Source of the DNA: Dysgonomonas sp. UBA7710
GTDB taxonomy: Bacteria; Bacteroidota; Bacteroidia; Bacteroidales; Dysgonomonadaceae
Assembly: GCF_002482385.1 (NCBI RefSeq)
Contig: NZ_DLFW01000022.1
Span: 120,539 to 184,538, forward strand
DNA length: 64,000 bases
Reading direction: 5' to 3'
The notes under the pieces were generated by a model. That model had not been told where the DNA came from, made no database searches, and saw nothing but the letters and a program-made list of their open reading frames with translations. Both the position numbers and the translations under genes were made by a program. Shown here in pieces: positions 33,479 through 42,522 of the stretch (positions are counted from its first letter, which is position 1; every line of letters starts with the position of its first letter).

Positions 33479-33481
33479 GCA

Positions 33482-34183
33482 ATGGATAAAACAATCTTTT
33501 TTACCCCTGATATTCTCTCCAATGTTGAACTGCCGGTGGAGGAAGCTCTGCATTGCATAAAAGTATTGCGTAAAAAAGAAGGCGATGAAATACTACTTAC
33601 CGATGGAAAGGGCTTTTTTTATGATGCCGAAATAATGCAGGCTAACCCGAAACATTGTATAGTAAACATCCTCAAAACCATAGAACAGCCTAAAGGCTGG
33701 GACTTCAACCTGCAAATAGCTTTTGCCCCGACAAAAAATATCGACCGTATAGAATGGTTTGCAGAAAAGTCCACGGAAATAGGGATCGACCGCCTCAGCC
33801 CTATTCTTTGCCAACATTCCGAACGGAAGGAGATAAAGACTCAACGGATAGAAAAAATACTTATTTCAGCAATGAAACAATCCCAAAAAGCCTTATTGCC
33901 TCAATTGGATGACATACAATCTTTCTCGAAATTCATCAAACAGGAATATGACGGACAGAAGTTCATCGCCCATTGCTATCCGCAGGAAAAAGTACTGCTG
34001 AAAGACATTTATAAGAAAGGCGGTAATGCTCTTATTCTTATCGGGCCGGAAGGCGATTTCTCCGAAGAGGAAGTCAAAATGGCGACAGACAGTGGATTCA
34101 AACCCATCTCTTTGGGTGACAGCCGTTTGCGTACCGAAACAGCAGCTCTGGTCGCTTGCCATACATTACATGTACTGAGCTGA
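33482..34183 (+). CDS. rsmE: 16S rRNA (uracil-1498-N3)-methyltransferase
   Basis: RsmE methylates U1498 of 16S rRNA in the assembled small subunit. The 233-residue protein has an N-terminal PUA-like domain (HCIKVLRKKEGDEILLTDGKG, about 24-44) and a C-terminal SPOUT knot with LILIGPEGDFSEEEV (about 180-194) and LGDSRLRTETAALVA (about 211-225). It is complete. The start is 3 nt after the xpt stop. It is convergent with folP, again only 3 nt apart. Confidence 0.95.
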   Translation: MDKTIFFTPDILSNVELPVEEALHCIKVLRKKEGDEILLTDGKGFFYDAEIMQANPKHCIVNILKTIEQPKGWDFNLQIAFAPTKNIDRIEWFAEKSTEIGIDRLSPILCQHSERKEIKTQRIEKILISAMKQSQKALLPQLDDIQSFSKFIKQEYDGQKFIAHCYPQEKVLLKDIYKKGGNALILIGPEGDFSEEEVKMATDSGFKPISLGDSRLRTETAALVACHTLHVLS

Positions 34184-34186
34184 CAG

Positions 34187-35026
34187 TCAGAACTTATATT
34201 CCTCCAGTTTTTTCACTATTTTCACCGCTTCCACCGCTTCTTTTACATCATGTACCCGTAAAATATCCGCTCCGTTCTGCAAGGCGAAAGTATTCAGGAT
34301 AGTAGTTCCATTGAGGCTTCCGGCGGGAGTTGTGTCTAACAAACCGGCAATCATCTTTTTTCTCGAGATCCCCACCAAAAGAGGTAATTCAAAAACAGAG
34401 AAGCCCCGCAACGCAGCCATTAACTCATAGTTCTGATCCATCGTCTTACTAAACCCGAATCCCGGGTCGATAATAATATCGTTCACGCCGAGTAAGTGCA
34501 GTTCGGCTACCTTTTTAGAGAAATAATAGAAAATATCCTGAATCAGATTATCATAACCGGTGAGATCCTGCATCGTTTGAGGCATACCGCGCATATGCAT
34601 CAATATATAAGGCACATTAAGCCGGGCAACCGTATCGAACATGGTTTTGTCTATTTCACCTCCCGATATATCATTTATAATGGATACTCCATGCTCCTCA
34701 ACGCAAAAACGGGCTACATCCCCATAGAAAGTATCTACCGAAAGGATGGCATCGGGAAATTCCCTGTTGATAACAGGCAAAGCGAACTTCAGCCGCTCTA
34801 TTTCTTCCTGCGCAGACAGCAAGGTCGAGGAAGGACGGGTTGACTGCGCACCTATATCTATAATTGTTCCTCCCTGAGAAAGTATCTCCGAAACCCTGTC
34901 TATAATCTGCTGCCCGGTTTCTTTGCGGCTACCGGAATAAAATGAATCGGGAGTAATGTTTAGTATCCCCATTACAACGGGATAAGACAGATCTAGTAGT
35001 TCTCCTTTAATATTGATTGTTTTCAT
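34187..35026 (-). CDS. folP: Dihydropteroate synthase
   Basis: FolP condenses p-aminobenzoate with dihydropterin pyrophosphate in folate synthesis and is the sulfonamide target. The 279-residue TIM barrel shows the family blocks: VMGILNITPDSFYSGSR (about 18-34), IDIGAQSTRPSS (about 56-67), LSVDTFYGDVA, the metal and pterin-site DPGFGFSKTMDQN (about 188-200), and the C-terminal LRVHDVKEAVEAV. The usual Asn, Asp and Lys ligands are in place. It is monocistronic. Confidence 0.96.
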   Translation of the reverse strand: MKTINIKGELLDLSYPVVMGILNITPDSFYSGSRKETGQQIIDRVSEILSQGGTIIDIGAQSTRPSSTLLSAQEEIERLKFALPVINREFPDAILSVDTFYGDVARFCVEEHGVSIINDISGGEIDKTMFDTVARLNVPYILMHMRGMPQTMQDLTGYDNLIQDIFYYFSKKVAELHLLGVNDIIIDPGFGFSKTMDQNYELMAALRGFSVFELPLLVGISRKKMIAGLLDTTPAGSLNGTTILNTFALQNGADILRVHDVKEAVEAVKIVKKLEEYKF

Positions 35027-35139
35027 CGGATTTTCTTATAGGGTTTCGTAAACAGATTACGGATAAATCTAGCTTTCTCAATGTGGATACAAAGTAAGTG
35101 TTTTTTTATCACAGTATCAGTTTTCCCATCCTTATTCCG

Positions 35140-35276
35140 GCTCAGTCAAAATGTTAAAATCTGACAACCAACGGTCACAGGAGCGTAGCGTATGTAAATC
35201 TGACACTTTTGTAAGTTAACAGTTAACAATCGTGACGCGTTAGCACTTATTACTTAAAACTCATCACTTATAACTA
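35140..35276. repeat. Dispersed intergenic word repeat, copy 7
   Basis: The stretch has AAAATGTTAAAATCTGACAA and TAAATCTGACACTTTTGTAA, which are minus-strand forms of the TGTCAGATTTTAACA word. It also has GTTAACAGTTAACAATCG and CACTTATTACTTAAAACTCA. The rest of the 35027-35707 gap holds a doubtful 70-codon frame and no recognisable regulatory signal. Confidence 0.65.
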
Positions 35277-35466
35277 CCCGCAGGGGCTTATTTTTCCTCT
35301 TTTTGTGTTCTGCCTTTCTTTTTTGGGAAGAAGTCAGCACTTTCATCTCCCTTCCCATATATTCGTTTTTCGGGGGATATTCTCTGATTACCGCAGCACA
35401 GGTCTCCAATATTTTTTCTACCGGTTTTTGTTCCACAGCATTATCTGCTGCTTCTATTTTTTCCAA
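35254..35466 (-). pseudogene. Possible gene remnant (70 codons, no ATG)
   Basis: A basic frame of 70 codons is open on the minus strand, with only a TTG as possible start and a stop codon 30 nt further upstream. It contains AEHKKRKNKPLRVVISDEF at its end. Codon choice looks coding-like. The lack of an ATG and the word repeats on both sides suggest a decayed gene, but it could also be a chance frame. No family was recognised. Confidence 0.25.
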
Positions 35467-35707
35467 AGTCCCGGGTATATCACTTTGCGCTATTTACAAA
35501 TCTGCTAATTCGCTAATTAGTTTCTTTATAGATAAACAGGATTTCAATTTATGCAGAATGTTAACAGTTACTGGATGTGAAATGATTTCCCCACTGATGA
35601 ACTGTTGCAAGAACGAAGGACGGCAAGATTAACCATTATACCGGAAAAATTCAAAAATTCTACAAAATTGACCGGTATTATTGTACAAAGAATAATATTT
35701 AAACTCT

Positions 35708-37195
35708 ATGAATACAAAAGCAGTAAAAAGCATCTTCATTTCCCTGAAAACTCAAGATAAAAAAATAGTCCTACTAAAGTACATTATATATGCCTTGTTG
35801 CTCTTTATTATCCTTACTGCTATATATACCAGCTTTATGATGAATCTGGGAGATCGCAGTCTGTGGCTGGATGAGGCTATGTTAGCCTACTCTTTCACTA
35901 AAAGGTCTTTAGATAATCTTACTTCCGATATTCTCGAATGGATACAATCCGCACCCGTACTTTATTTATATATTGTAAAAATAATCACAATAATTTTTGG
36001 AAATACAGAATTCATTTTACGGATATGGTCATTCATCTCGTTTATTTTTCTTCTCTCGTTCTCATATTATATCTTAAAGAAAGTTCTGAATACGAGATAT
36101 CCTTTAATAGGTGTAGCTCTTATGTCCAACATGGCAATATTATTCAGATATTCGAATGAATTTAAACCATATATGTGCGATTGTTCCGTAGTCTTATTCG
36201 TGATTATACTGTATTATTTATACCATGAAAAAAAAGTAAGTAAATGTATTTTCTGCTTTTCTTTTGTACCTATTATATGGCTCTCAAATCCAGGCTGTTT
36301 TTTTATTGCAAGCGTTTTACTGATCGAATTTACCGACAGCTTGATAAAGAAAAATTTCTCTCAGATGAGGTTCGTGACTATTCTGGGGATTATAATATTT
36401 ATCAGTTTTATCCTTCACTATTTCCACTGGCTGAATCCTGTGATGGATGCAGGCGAAATGGCTGAATACTGGAAAAATAAGAATTTTTCTCTGATTCCAA
36501 CGGACTACTCCCATATAGAAAAACAGAAAACGCTAATACAGGAATTATTTATATACTTCGGATATTATAAATATCTAATATTCATTATTGTATCCCTAGG
36601 CTTCTTTATTAATTTATGCATTGAAAGAAACCGATTTGTTAACGTTATTTATGGAGGTATTATTATAACGCTCTTTGCCTCTATTTTAGGCGTGTATCCT
36701 GTGCAAGACAAACTGTACCTGTTCTTGTACCATCTTTTAGCCATCTTGTTCTTTTTTTTTCTTGGCAAATCGTTTTCAGACAATCTTGTTTCCAATATAG
36801 TAATCCTGGCTATTTCTTTTGTTATCCTATTCTCTCTCAATGGTATATTGTATTATAGAAATTTTGAAAATATCTATATAAACAATGAAGAAACGAACCA
36901 AGCTATAGATTCTACAGGGAACAACATTAAAAAAAACGACAAACTACATCTCTATTTTTCCAGCGTACCGAGATTCTGCTATAAAAATAAATATGACACG
37001 ATATCCTTAGCCCCTTTTGAGCATAATGTTATTTTGGGGAAAGGTTTCTTTAGCGGAGGTAAAAACAGGAATGATATTAAGCTTATTACGAATGAAGATT
37101 CTGTTTATATATTAGCGTCCCATTCTAATGGCTTTGCTTCGGAAAAAATAGTCCCCTTGGTTGACAGCCTAAAAACAATGGATATCTGGAACTGA
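35708..37195 (+). CDS. GT-C membrane glycosyltransferase (GT39-like)
   Basis: This 495-residue membrane protein has about 11 hydrophobic helices. After the first helix comes GDRSLWLDEAMLAYS (about 49-63), the catalytic acidic-loop motif of PMT/ArnT-like GT-C glycosyltransferases (the DE pair). It continues as a polytopic protein and ends in a soluble tail of about 85 residues. It probably transfers a sugar from a polyprenyl phosphate at the outer face of the membrane. Base composition is clearly AT-richer than its neighbours (28% GC in one 60-nt row counted by hand), hinting at a separate origin. No partner flippase is adjacent. Confidence 0.82.
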   Translation: MNTKAVKSIFISLKTQDKKIVLLKYIIYALLLFIILTAIYTSFMMNLGDRSLWLDEAMLAYSFTKRSLDNLTSDILEWIQSAPVLYLYIVKIITIIFGNTEFILRIWSFISFIFLLSFSYYILKKVLNTRYPLIGVALMSNMAILFRYSNEFKPYMCDCSVVLFVIILYYLYHEKKVSKCIFCFSFVPIIWLSNPGCFFIASVLLIEFTDSLIKKNFSQMRFVTILGIIIFISFILHYFHWLNPVMDAGEMAEYWKNKNFSLIPTDYSHIEKQKTLIQELFIYFGYYKYLIFIIVSLGFFINLCIERNRFVNVIYGGIIITLFASILGVYPVQDKLYLFLYHLLAILFFFFLGKSFSDNLVSNIVILAISFVILFSLNGILYYRNFENIYINNEETNQAIDSTGNNIKKNDKLHLYFSSVPRFCYKNKYDTISLAPFEHNVILGKGFFSGGKNRNDIKLITNEDSVYILASHSNGFASEKIVPLVDSLKTMDIWN

Positions 37196-37392
37196 TTTAC
37201 GATAGGTATGCAACCCATGTTTATTATTATACAAACAATAAAGATTAATTTTCTCCGTAGTGTAGCTTTGCAACCCGTATTTTGCTAAAAACTATATAAA
37301 TACCTGTACACAATTATTCTGTAAAAAACAGTGATAATTAGCTATTGATGGGTTATGCTATTTGTTTTTATTTTGTATAATATAAATTAAAA

Positions 37393-38730
37393 ATGAAATA
37401 TTCAAATTTTGTTGTAGTCCTTGTATTATCTGTTTCTACCATTTGTTGCAGGGCACATAGTATAAGAAGGAATGATATGTCTTCGTTCCACCGGTCATCC
37501 TTATTTCATATACAAGGTCAGTTTCCGGAAAAGCTTTTCCGGGAAAAGGACGATAGCATCCGTATGGACATAGCCATGAATTCCGGCCTTAAAGCAAACG
37601 CCTTGAGAAAATTATCCCGAAGTAAAGACTGGAATGTCCGCTACGGTGTGGCCCGTAACCTGAACACCCCTCCAAATATATTGAGTAAACTGTCGGTAGA
37701 CACTGATTATAGAGTTCGTAAAGGAGTTGCCGAGAACCTGAATACCCCTCCTAAAATACAGGAAGCCCTGTCGAAAGATGACAACCCATATGTACGCAGG
37801 GCTGTGACCCGAAGCACAAATGGGACAATCGATTTCTTTGGGAATTTATACGCGGATGATAATACGTGGGAAAATTATAATCGCAGAGATAATATTGACA
37901 TTCGTATGGACATAGCCTTGAATCCTGACCTTAAAACAGACAGCCTCAGGAATCTATCCGAAAATAACGACTGGAATATCCGCTATGGTGTGGCCCGTAA
38001 TATGAATACCCCTCCGGATATATTGAGTAAGCTGTCGACGGATTTTAATTATCATGTTCGTAAAGGAGTCGCCGAAAACCCGAATACTTCCCCCCGGATG
38101 CTGGAAGCCCTGTCAAAAGATAATAACCTGTACGTCAACTGGGCTGTATCCAGAACCATAAACGGAACAATAGACGCCTATGCCTTTTCTCCTGAATACG
38201 CGGATATATATAAAGTTCAGAATCATACTAAAGATTTTATCAGGAATGCAGAAAATAAGTTTTCAGCAGGAGAGAGTTTACAGGTAAGCCCTCGTGAAGA
38301 AGTAAAAACAGAAACTCTTGCAGCCAACCGAAATAAAACGGAGGAAATATTAAAGAGACTATCGGAAGAAAATAACAGCTTTACCGAATGGGAAGTAGCC
38401 AAAGATGTAAACACACCAGAAGAAGTATTAGCCAAACTGGCCGAAAATGAAGATAATGAAGTTCGCTGGAGTGTGGCGGAGAATCCCAATACTCCTCAGG
38501 ATATATTAAAATTTTTATCAATGGATAGGAGTGAAAATGTACGTTGGATTGTATCTGAAAATCCGAATACACCCCGGGATATACTGGTTGTATTGGCCGA
38601 AGATGCAAATACGGATGTACGTTGGGGAGTGGCAAACAACCCGAACACCCCTTGGGATGTATTAAAAAAGCTGACTGAGGACAACGACCAGAATGTTCGT
38701 ATCAACGCGGTTAAAAACTTAATGAAATAA
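37393..38730 (+). CDS. Exported LRV-repeat protein, threonine type
   Basis: This 445-residue protein has an N-terminal signal-like hydrophobic segment (KYSNFVVVLVLSVSTICC). About ten 24-26-residue helical repeats of the leucine-rich-repeat-variant (LRV) type follow, with the core V-R-x-x-V-A-x-N-x-N-T-P-x-x-x-L-x-x-L. Residues 55-147 and 169-261 are close copies of each other (a 114-residue, 342-nt duplication), each ending in NGTID. A non-repeat linker (about 262-318) precedes four more repeats. LRV arrays form right-handed superhelices and usually bind proteins. A near-neighbour homologue follows 57 nt downstream. Function is unknown; an exported location is inferred. Confidence 0.85.
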   Translation: MKYSNFVVVLVLSVSTICCRAHSIRRNDMSSFHRSSLFHIQGQFPEKLFREKDDSIRMDIAMNSGLKANALRKLSRSKDWNVRYGVARNLNTPPNILSKLSVDTDYRVRKGVAENLNTPPKIQEALSKDDNPYVRRAVTRSTNGTIDFFGNLYADDNTWENYNRRDNIDIRMDIALNPDLKTDSLRNLSENNDWNIRYGVARNMNTPPDILSKLSTDFNYHVRKGVAENPNTSPRMLEALSKDNNLYVNWAVSRTINGTIDAYAFSPEYADIYKVQNHTKDFIRNAENKFSAGESLQVSPREEVKTETLAANRNKTEEILKRLSEENNSFTEWEVAKDVNTPEEVLAKLAENEDNEVRWSVAENPNTPQDILKFLSMDRSENVRWIVSENPNTPRDILVVLAEDANTDVRWGVANNPNTPWDVLKKLTEDNDQNVRINAVKNLMK

Positions 38731-38787
38731 ATATTATAAAAAATACATAAAAAAATAGCAACAATGTCAGTTACAGAGGATTTTTTC

Positions 38788-39891
38788 ATGAAGAAACATT
38801 TTATTGTATGGTTATTTATACTTTATTTCAGTTGTGGCTTATGTTCCGCTGTTTCCCCCGGAAACTACTATTATAAAAGAAAGTACACAAAAGAATATAT
38901 ATGGACGTTGGAACGCTTGTCCAGGGATAAAAATGTTGAAGTGGTTTCCAGGGTTGCTCAGAATCCCGATTGCCCGAAAGATCTGCTTTTACTTTTTTCA
39001 GAAAGCACGGATAATCTAGTGCGTTTGGGTGTCGCGCTGAATACCAATGCATCCAAAGAGCTTTTGCACAAACTGGCGTTAAACGCTTCTTATTTCAGTA
39101 TTGCGGTGGCTTCAAATCCAAATTGTCCAAAGGAATTATTTGAAGAATTCCATGCTACGGGATCTTTGGACATTCTTTGTGCCATGGCTTCAAATCCCGC
39201 TTGTCCGAAGGAGCTTTTGTTGAGCCTTTATGAAAATGATAACCAGAAGATCAGCGTAGGAATCGCCTCCAACCCTGATTGCCCGGAGAAACTACTCGAA
39301 TTACTTTCGCGGTCAAAGGCATTTAATGTACGCGCGGCCGTAGCCGCTAATCCTTCTACTGATAAAGGCGTATTGGATAAGCTATCGAGGGATGAAAATA
39401 TAAAAGTCCGTTTAGGAGTTGCTTCAAATACAAGTTGTCCCGAAAAACTATTACAAAAGCTTTCAGGTGACAAATCCATTGAAATCCATCACACCGTCGC
39501 CTCAAATATAAACTGTCCGAAAAAAATACTGGATAAGTTTGCCTGCTATGAAGACGTTAACATGCAGCTATCCATAACACGAAATCCCAATTGTCCGGAC
39601 GCGGTATTGGAAAGATTATCCGTATCCGGAAACAGTGCGGTACGCTGTTCTGTGGGAGCGAATCCCAATTTACATAAAAATATCATGGATGCTTTATCCA
39701 AAGATAAGGATTTTAAGGTTCGTGCGGCACTTGCCGGAAATCCGAATTGCCCCGAATATTTATTGGAAGAGCTATCCGGAGATGAAGCTATGGAGGTTAG
39801 AGCGGCAGTGGCTTCGAATGGAATCCAATTAAAGAATTTTACAGCAAAAGAATTGATAGAATCCGTACTTATTAAAAAGTCTGATAAGTAA
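38788..39891 (+). CDS. Exported LRV-repeat protein, cysteine type
   Basis: This 367-residue protein has a signal peptide (MKKHFIVWLFILYFSCGLCS) and then twelve LRV-type repeats of about 26 residues. The repeat core is V-A-S-N-P-x-C-P-x-x-L-L-x-x-L-S. The position that is Thr in the upstream protein is Cys in eight of the twelve repeats (1, 3, 4, 5, 7, 8, 9 and 11). The ATG at 38788 is preferred to one 24 nt earlier because it starts directly at the basic residues of the signal peptide. The two genes are surely a tandem pair by divergence of one ancestor. Function is unknown. Confidence 0.82.
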   Translation: MKKHFIVWLFILYFSCGLCSAVSPGNYYYKRKYTKEYIWTLERLSRDKNVEVVSRVAQNPDCPKDLLLLFSESTDNLVRLGVALNTNASKELLHKLALNASYFSIAVASNPNCPKELFEEFHATGSLDILCAMASNPACPKELLLSLYENDNQKISVGIASNPDCPEKLLELLSRSKAFNVRAAVAANPSTDKGVLDKLSRDENIKVRLGVASNTSCPEKLLQKLSGDKSIEIHHTVASNINCPKKILDKFACYEDVNMQLSITRNPNCPDAVLERLSVSGNSAVRCSVGANPNLHKNIMDALSKDKDFKVRAALAGNPNCPEYLLEELSGDEAMEVRAAVASNGIQLKNFTAKELIESVLIKKSDK

Positions 39892-40190
39892 AATAAATTC
39901 CAAGCATTAGTTTATTAGAGTATATATTGAATTAAGTAATGAATAATAATTAAGATATATTCCTCTTTGTCTTGTTGAATTACCTTCGGCCTTAGCTGGG
40001 AGATGAGAAATAACACGGTAAAAGATGTGGTAATATAAGAATTTGCCTTCCTCCCACCGGCGCGGTTTCACAAACTGCGTCTTACTTAAAAAAAGTAGAA
40101 AGATTTGCTCTATGAGCAGTACTCACACTGCGAACCCGCAAACGAAGGGTTAATTATCTCCGATAGTGGTTTGCCCTTTTTCCCTATCCC
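39892..40190. other. Gene-free stretch, no recognisable content
   Basis: This is AT-rich at its left end and then mixed. I see no frame with coding texture, no terminator-like hairpin and no word repeat. It separates the LRV pair from the convergent pepP-like gene. Confidence 0.5.
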
Positions 40191-41363
40191 TCACAGCTCT
40201 ATTATCCCCTCTTCCAATACGGTCAGTTTCTCTATTCCGGTTTCAGTCACCACATATGTATTTTCTATTCCCACGGCCCCTACTTCCGGAATCACAAACT
40301 TCGGTTCCAGCGCAAAAACTATATTCTTTTCCAGTAATTCTTTCGAACGGGGAGTCAATACCGGAGGCTCGTTTATCTCAAGACCGAGTCCGTGTCCGAC
40401 AAACTTAGCCTGTTGTTTCGTACCCATGAAGTATGGTTCAAGATTATTCTTTACTACCATTTCCATCGGGATATTATACAGTTCGGCACAAGCGGTTCCG
40501 GGTTTGGCAATATCCATTATATGGTTATGAATATCTATCGATACCTGATGGGCACGATAAGCGATATCTAATGTCTTTCCCACCGAAAATACACGTGTCA
40601 TATCGGTCATCCACGGGGAATAATTTCCTGCCATATCCACCATAATGGTTTGTCCTTTTTCTATCCTTTGTCCCGATGCGCCCAGAGGTAAAGTAGGGCT
40701 ACTACCTGCTCCGCCCAAAGCGTAATCGTAAGGAGACGGAGCTTCTGCATTCTCTCCGGCCAGCAAACTTCCCATATAAATATCCATATTGTCGCCATAA
40801 CTGCGGAAGATACCCATAGAGCCGTGCAGACGCATCAGCTTTTCTATCTCTATCTGTAATTCTATATCAGTCATCCCTGGCCTGTAAACGGACGGGATCA
40901 GCTTATAAACAGCTTCATGTTTCCGGGCGCAGGCTCTCACCTGTTCCAGTTCGAAATCCGTTTTCACACTGCGTATTTTACGCATAAAAGTTGAAGCATT
41001 AGCAGCTTTGGTTATATTAAATGTTCCCATCAAACGGGCGCATTCACCGAAGGAAAGGACATCTGTCTCCAATAATAAAGTCTTGGGCAATGACATGCCT
41101 CTGTTTTGAAGTTCTTCCGCAATTTGTTCCGGCTTCCGGATATAGATCGTATTTTCAAAAGCGATACCTTCGGGCCGCTTAATAAAATGTATAGGGGTAC
41201 CCCCGGCCGGCAGATAATAATAACCATTGTAAACCATGCCTGTCATATAAAATACGTTCACAGATGTACTTAATACACAAGCTTCTACTTCCATTGCCTG
41301 CATTGCTTTCTGCAGACGGGAACAGCGAATCTCCAAATCTTTTGTCAATGCTTCCTTGTTCAT
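40191..41363 (-). CDS. Xaa-Pro aminopeptidase (M24 family)
   Basis: The 390-residue protein has a creatinase-like N-terminal domain (about 1-140) and a pita-bread M24 metallopeptidase domain. Dinuclear metal ligands are visible: Asp in VDMAGNYSPWMTDMTRVFS, His in GHGLGLEINEPP and Glu in FALEPKFV plus GIENTYVV. Such enzymes remove N-terminal residues before proline. It is the last gene of a yicC-gmk-nadD-pepP run, 5 nt after nadD. It is shorter than classical PepP (about 440), matching the PepQ/YpdF-like size class. Confidence 0.88.
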   Translation of the reverse strand: MNKEALTKDLEIRCSRLQKAMQAMEVEACVLSTSVNVFYMTGMVYNGYYYLPAGGTPIHFIKRPEGIAFENTIYIRKPEQIAEELQNRGMSLPKTLLLETDVLSFGECARLMGTFNITKAANASTFMRKIRSVKTDFELEQVRACARKHEAVYKLIPSVYRPGMTDIELQIEIEKLMRLHGSMGIFRSYGDNMDIYMGSLLAGENAEAPSPYDYALGGAGSSPTLPLGASGQRIEKGQTIMVDMAGNYSPWMTDMTRVFSVGKTLDIAYRAHQVSIDIHNHIMDIAKPGTACAELYNIPMEMVVKNNLEPYFMGTKQQAKFVGHGLGLEINEPPVLTPRSKELLEKNIVFALEPKFVIPEVGAVGIENTYVVTETGIEKLTVLEEGIIEL

Positions 41364-41368
41364 AATCT

Positions 41369-41944
41369 TTATTTATACAATCCTTTATTCAAAATATAAT
41401 CATATATGTCATCCGGTAAAAAGGCCCTTATATCTTTTTCTCCGGCAATACTATCCCTGATAAATGTCGATGAAATCTCGATAATAGGAGAATCCAGCGC
41501 CTCTACCTTATCCCTCAATTTCGTAGGAATAGTGATACGGTAACCCAATCGCGGATATACCTTAATTTTATAATTTTCGAGAATCTTGTCATATTCCCGC
41601 CAGCTTTCAAATACATTCCAGTTATCTGCGCCGATAATCAGAGTGAAATTATGTCCGGGATATTCATTCTGCAAAGCGTCCAAAGTATTCACCGTATAAG
41701 ATGGGGTGGGCATTGAAAATTCAAAATCACTGGCTTTTAACTTTGTATATTTTGCCAGCGCAAGTTCTGTCATTTCCAGACGTATATGTTCATCCGAAAG
41801 CTCATTCTCCGATTTTAACGGATTTTGCGGGCTTACCAGAAACCACACCTCTTCTATTTCCGTGAATTCCACTATATAATTCGCGAGAATCAGATGCCCG
41901 ATATGTATCGGGTTGAAAGACCCTGAAAAGATGCCGATATTCAT
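41369..41944 (-). CDS. nadD: Nicotinate-nucleotide adenylyltransferase
   Basis: NadD forms deamido-NAD from nicotinate mononucleotide and ATP. The 191-residue protein has the nucleotidyltransferase start IGIFSGSFNPIHIGH (HxGH at about 16-19) and the C-terminal ISSTFIRDSI (family ISSTxIR motif, about 156-165). It is complete. Its ATG overlaps the gmk stop (ATGA), implying translational coupling. Confidence 0.95.
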   Translation of the reverse strand: MNIGIFSGSFNPIHIGHLILANYIVEFTEIEEVWFLVSPQNPLKSENELSDEHIRLEMTELALAKYTKLKASDFEFSMPTPSYTVNTLDALQNEYPGHNFTLIIGADNWNVFESWREYDKILENYKIKVYPRLGYRITIPTKLRDKVEALDSPIIEISSTFIRDSIAGEKDIRAFLPDDIYDYILNKGLYK

Positions 41945-42504
41945 TCCTTCAGAAAATCAGTTACCACGTTCAATGCTTTTGCTTTCGCCTCTTCCAGATT
42001 ATCGTTGTGTATCACCACATCGAACCGGGATGCGAATGTCATTTCATATTCGGCTTTTGCTATACGGGATTCGATAACTTCGGGCGAATCGGTACCCCTT
42101 TTTTCCAGACGGTAACGCAGTTCATTTATGGAAGGTGGCTCTATAAAAACGGATAAAGCTTTATCTCCGTAATATTTCTTTATATTACAGCCGCCTACTA
42201 CATCCACATCGAAAATCACATTGCCTCCACCGTTCATAATACGTTCCACCTCTGCTTTCAGCGTACCATAAAACTTATCTGTATATACCTCTTCATATTC
42301 GAGAAACTCACCACGGGCGATTTTTTCCCTGAATTCTTCCGGACTATGAAAATAGTATTCCACTCCATGCTTTTCTGTTCCTCTTGGCGGACGGCTGGTA
42401 GCCGATATTGAAAACTGAAGGTTCAAATCCTGCGAAAGCAGGTAATTGACGATTGTAGATTTACCTGCGCCTGAAGGAGCCGAAAATATGACTAATTTAC
42501 CCAT
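41941..42504 (-). CDS. gmk: Guanylate kinase
   Basis: Gmk phosphorylates GMP to GDP. The 187-residue protein has the P-loop FSAPSGAGKSTI (about 7-18), the GMP-binding TSRPPRGTEKHGVEYYF (about 36-52) and the lid and adenine-site segments. Length is typical. It overlaps nadD by 4 nt and follows yicC by 18 nt, an arrangement common in Bacteroidetes and elsewhere (yicC-gmk). Confidence 0.96.
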   Translation of the reverse strand: MGKLVIFSAPSGAGKSTIVNYLLSQDLNLQFSISATSRPPRGTEKHGVEYYFHSPEEFREKIARGEFLEYEEVYTDKFYGTLKAEVERIMNGGGNVIFDVDVVGGCNIKKYYGDKALSVFIEPPSINELRYRLEKRGTDSPEVIESRIAKAEYEMTFASRFDVVIHNDNLEEAKAKALNVVTDFLKE

Positions 42505-42522
42505 TAACTTTATAAGTGACCT

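Noticed and set aside
40105..40530. Plus-strand frame over the end of the Xaa-Pro aminopeptidase gene
   Set aside because: It is antisense to a clear metallopeptidase C-terminus; composition follows from the complementary gene.
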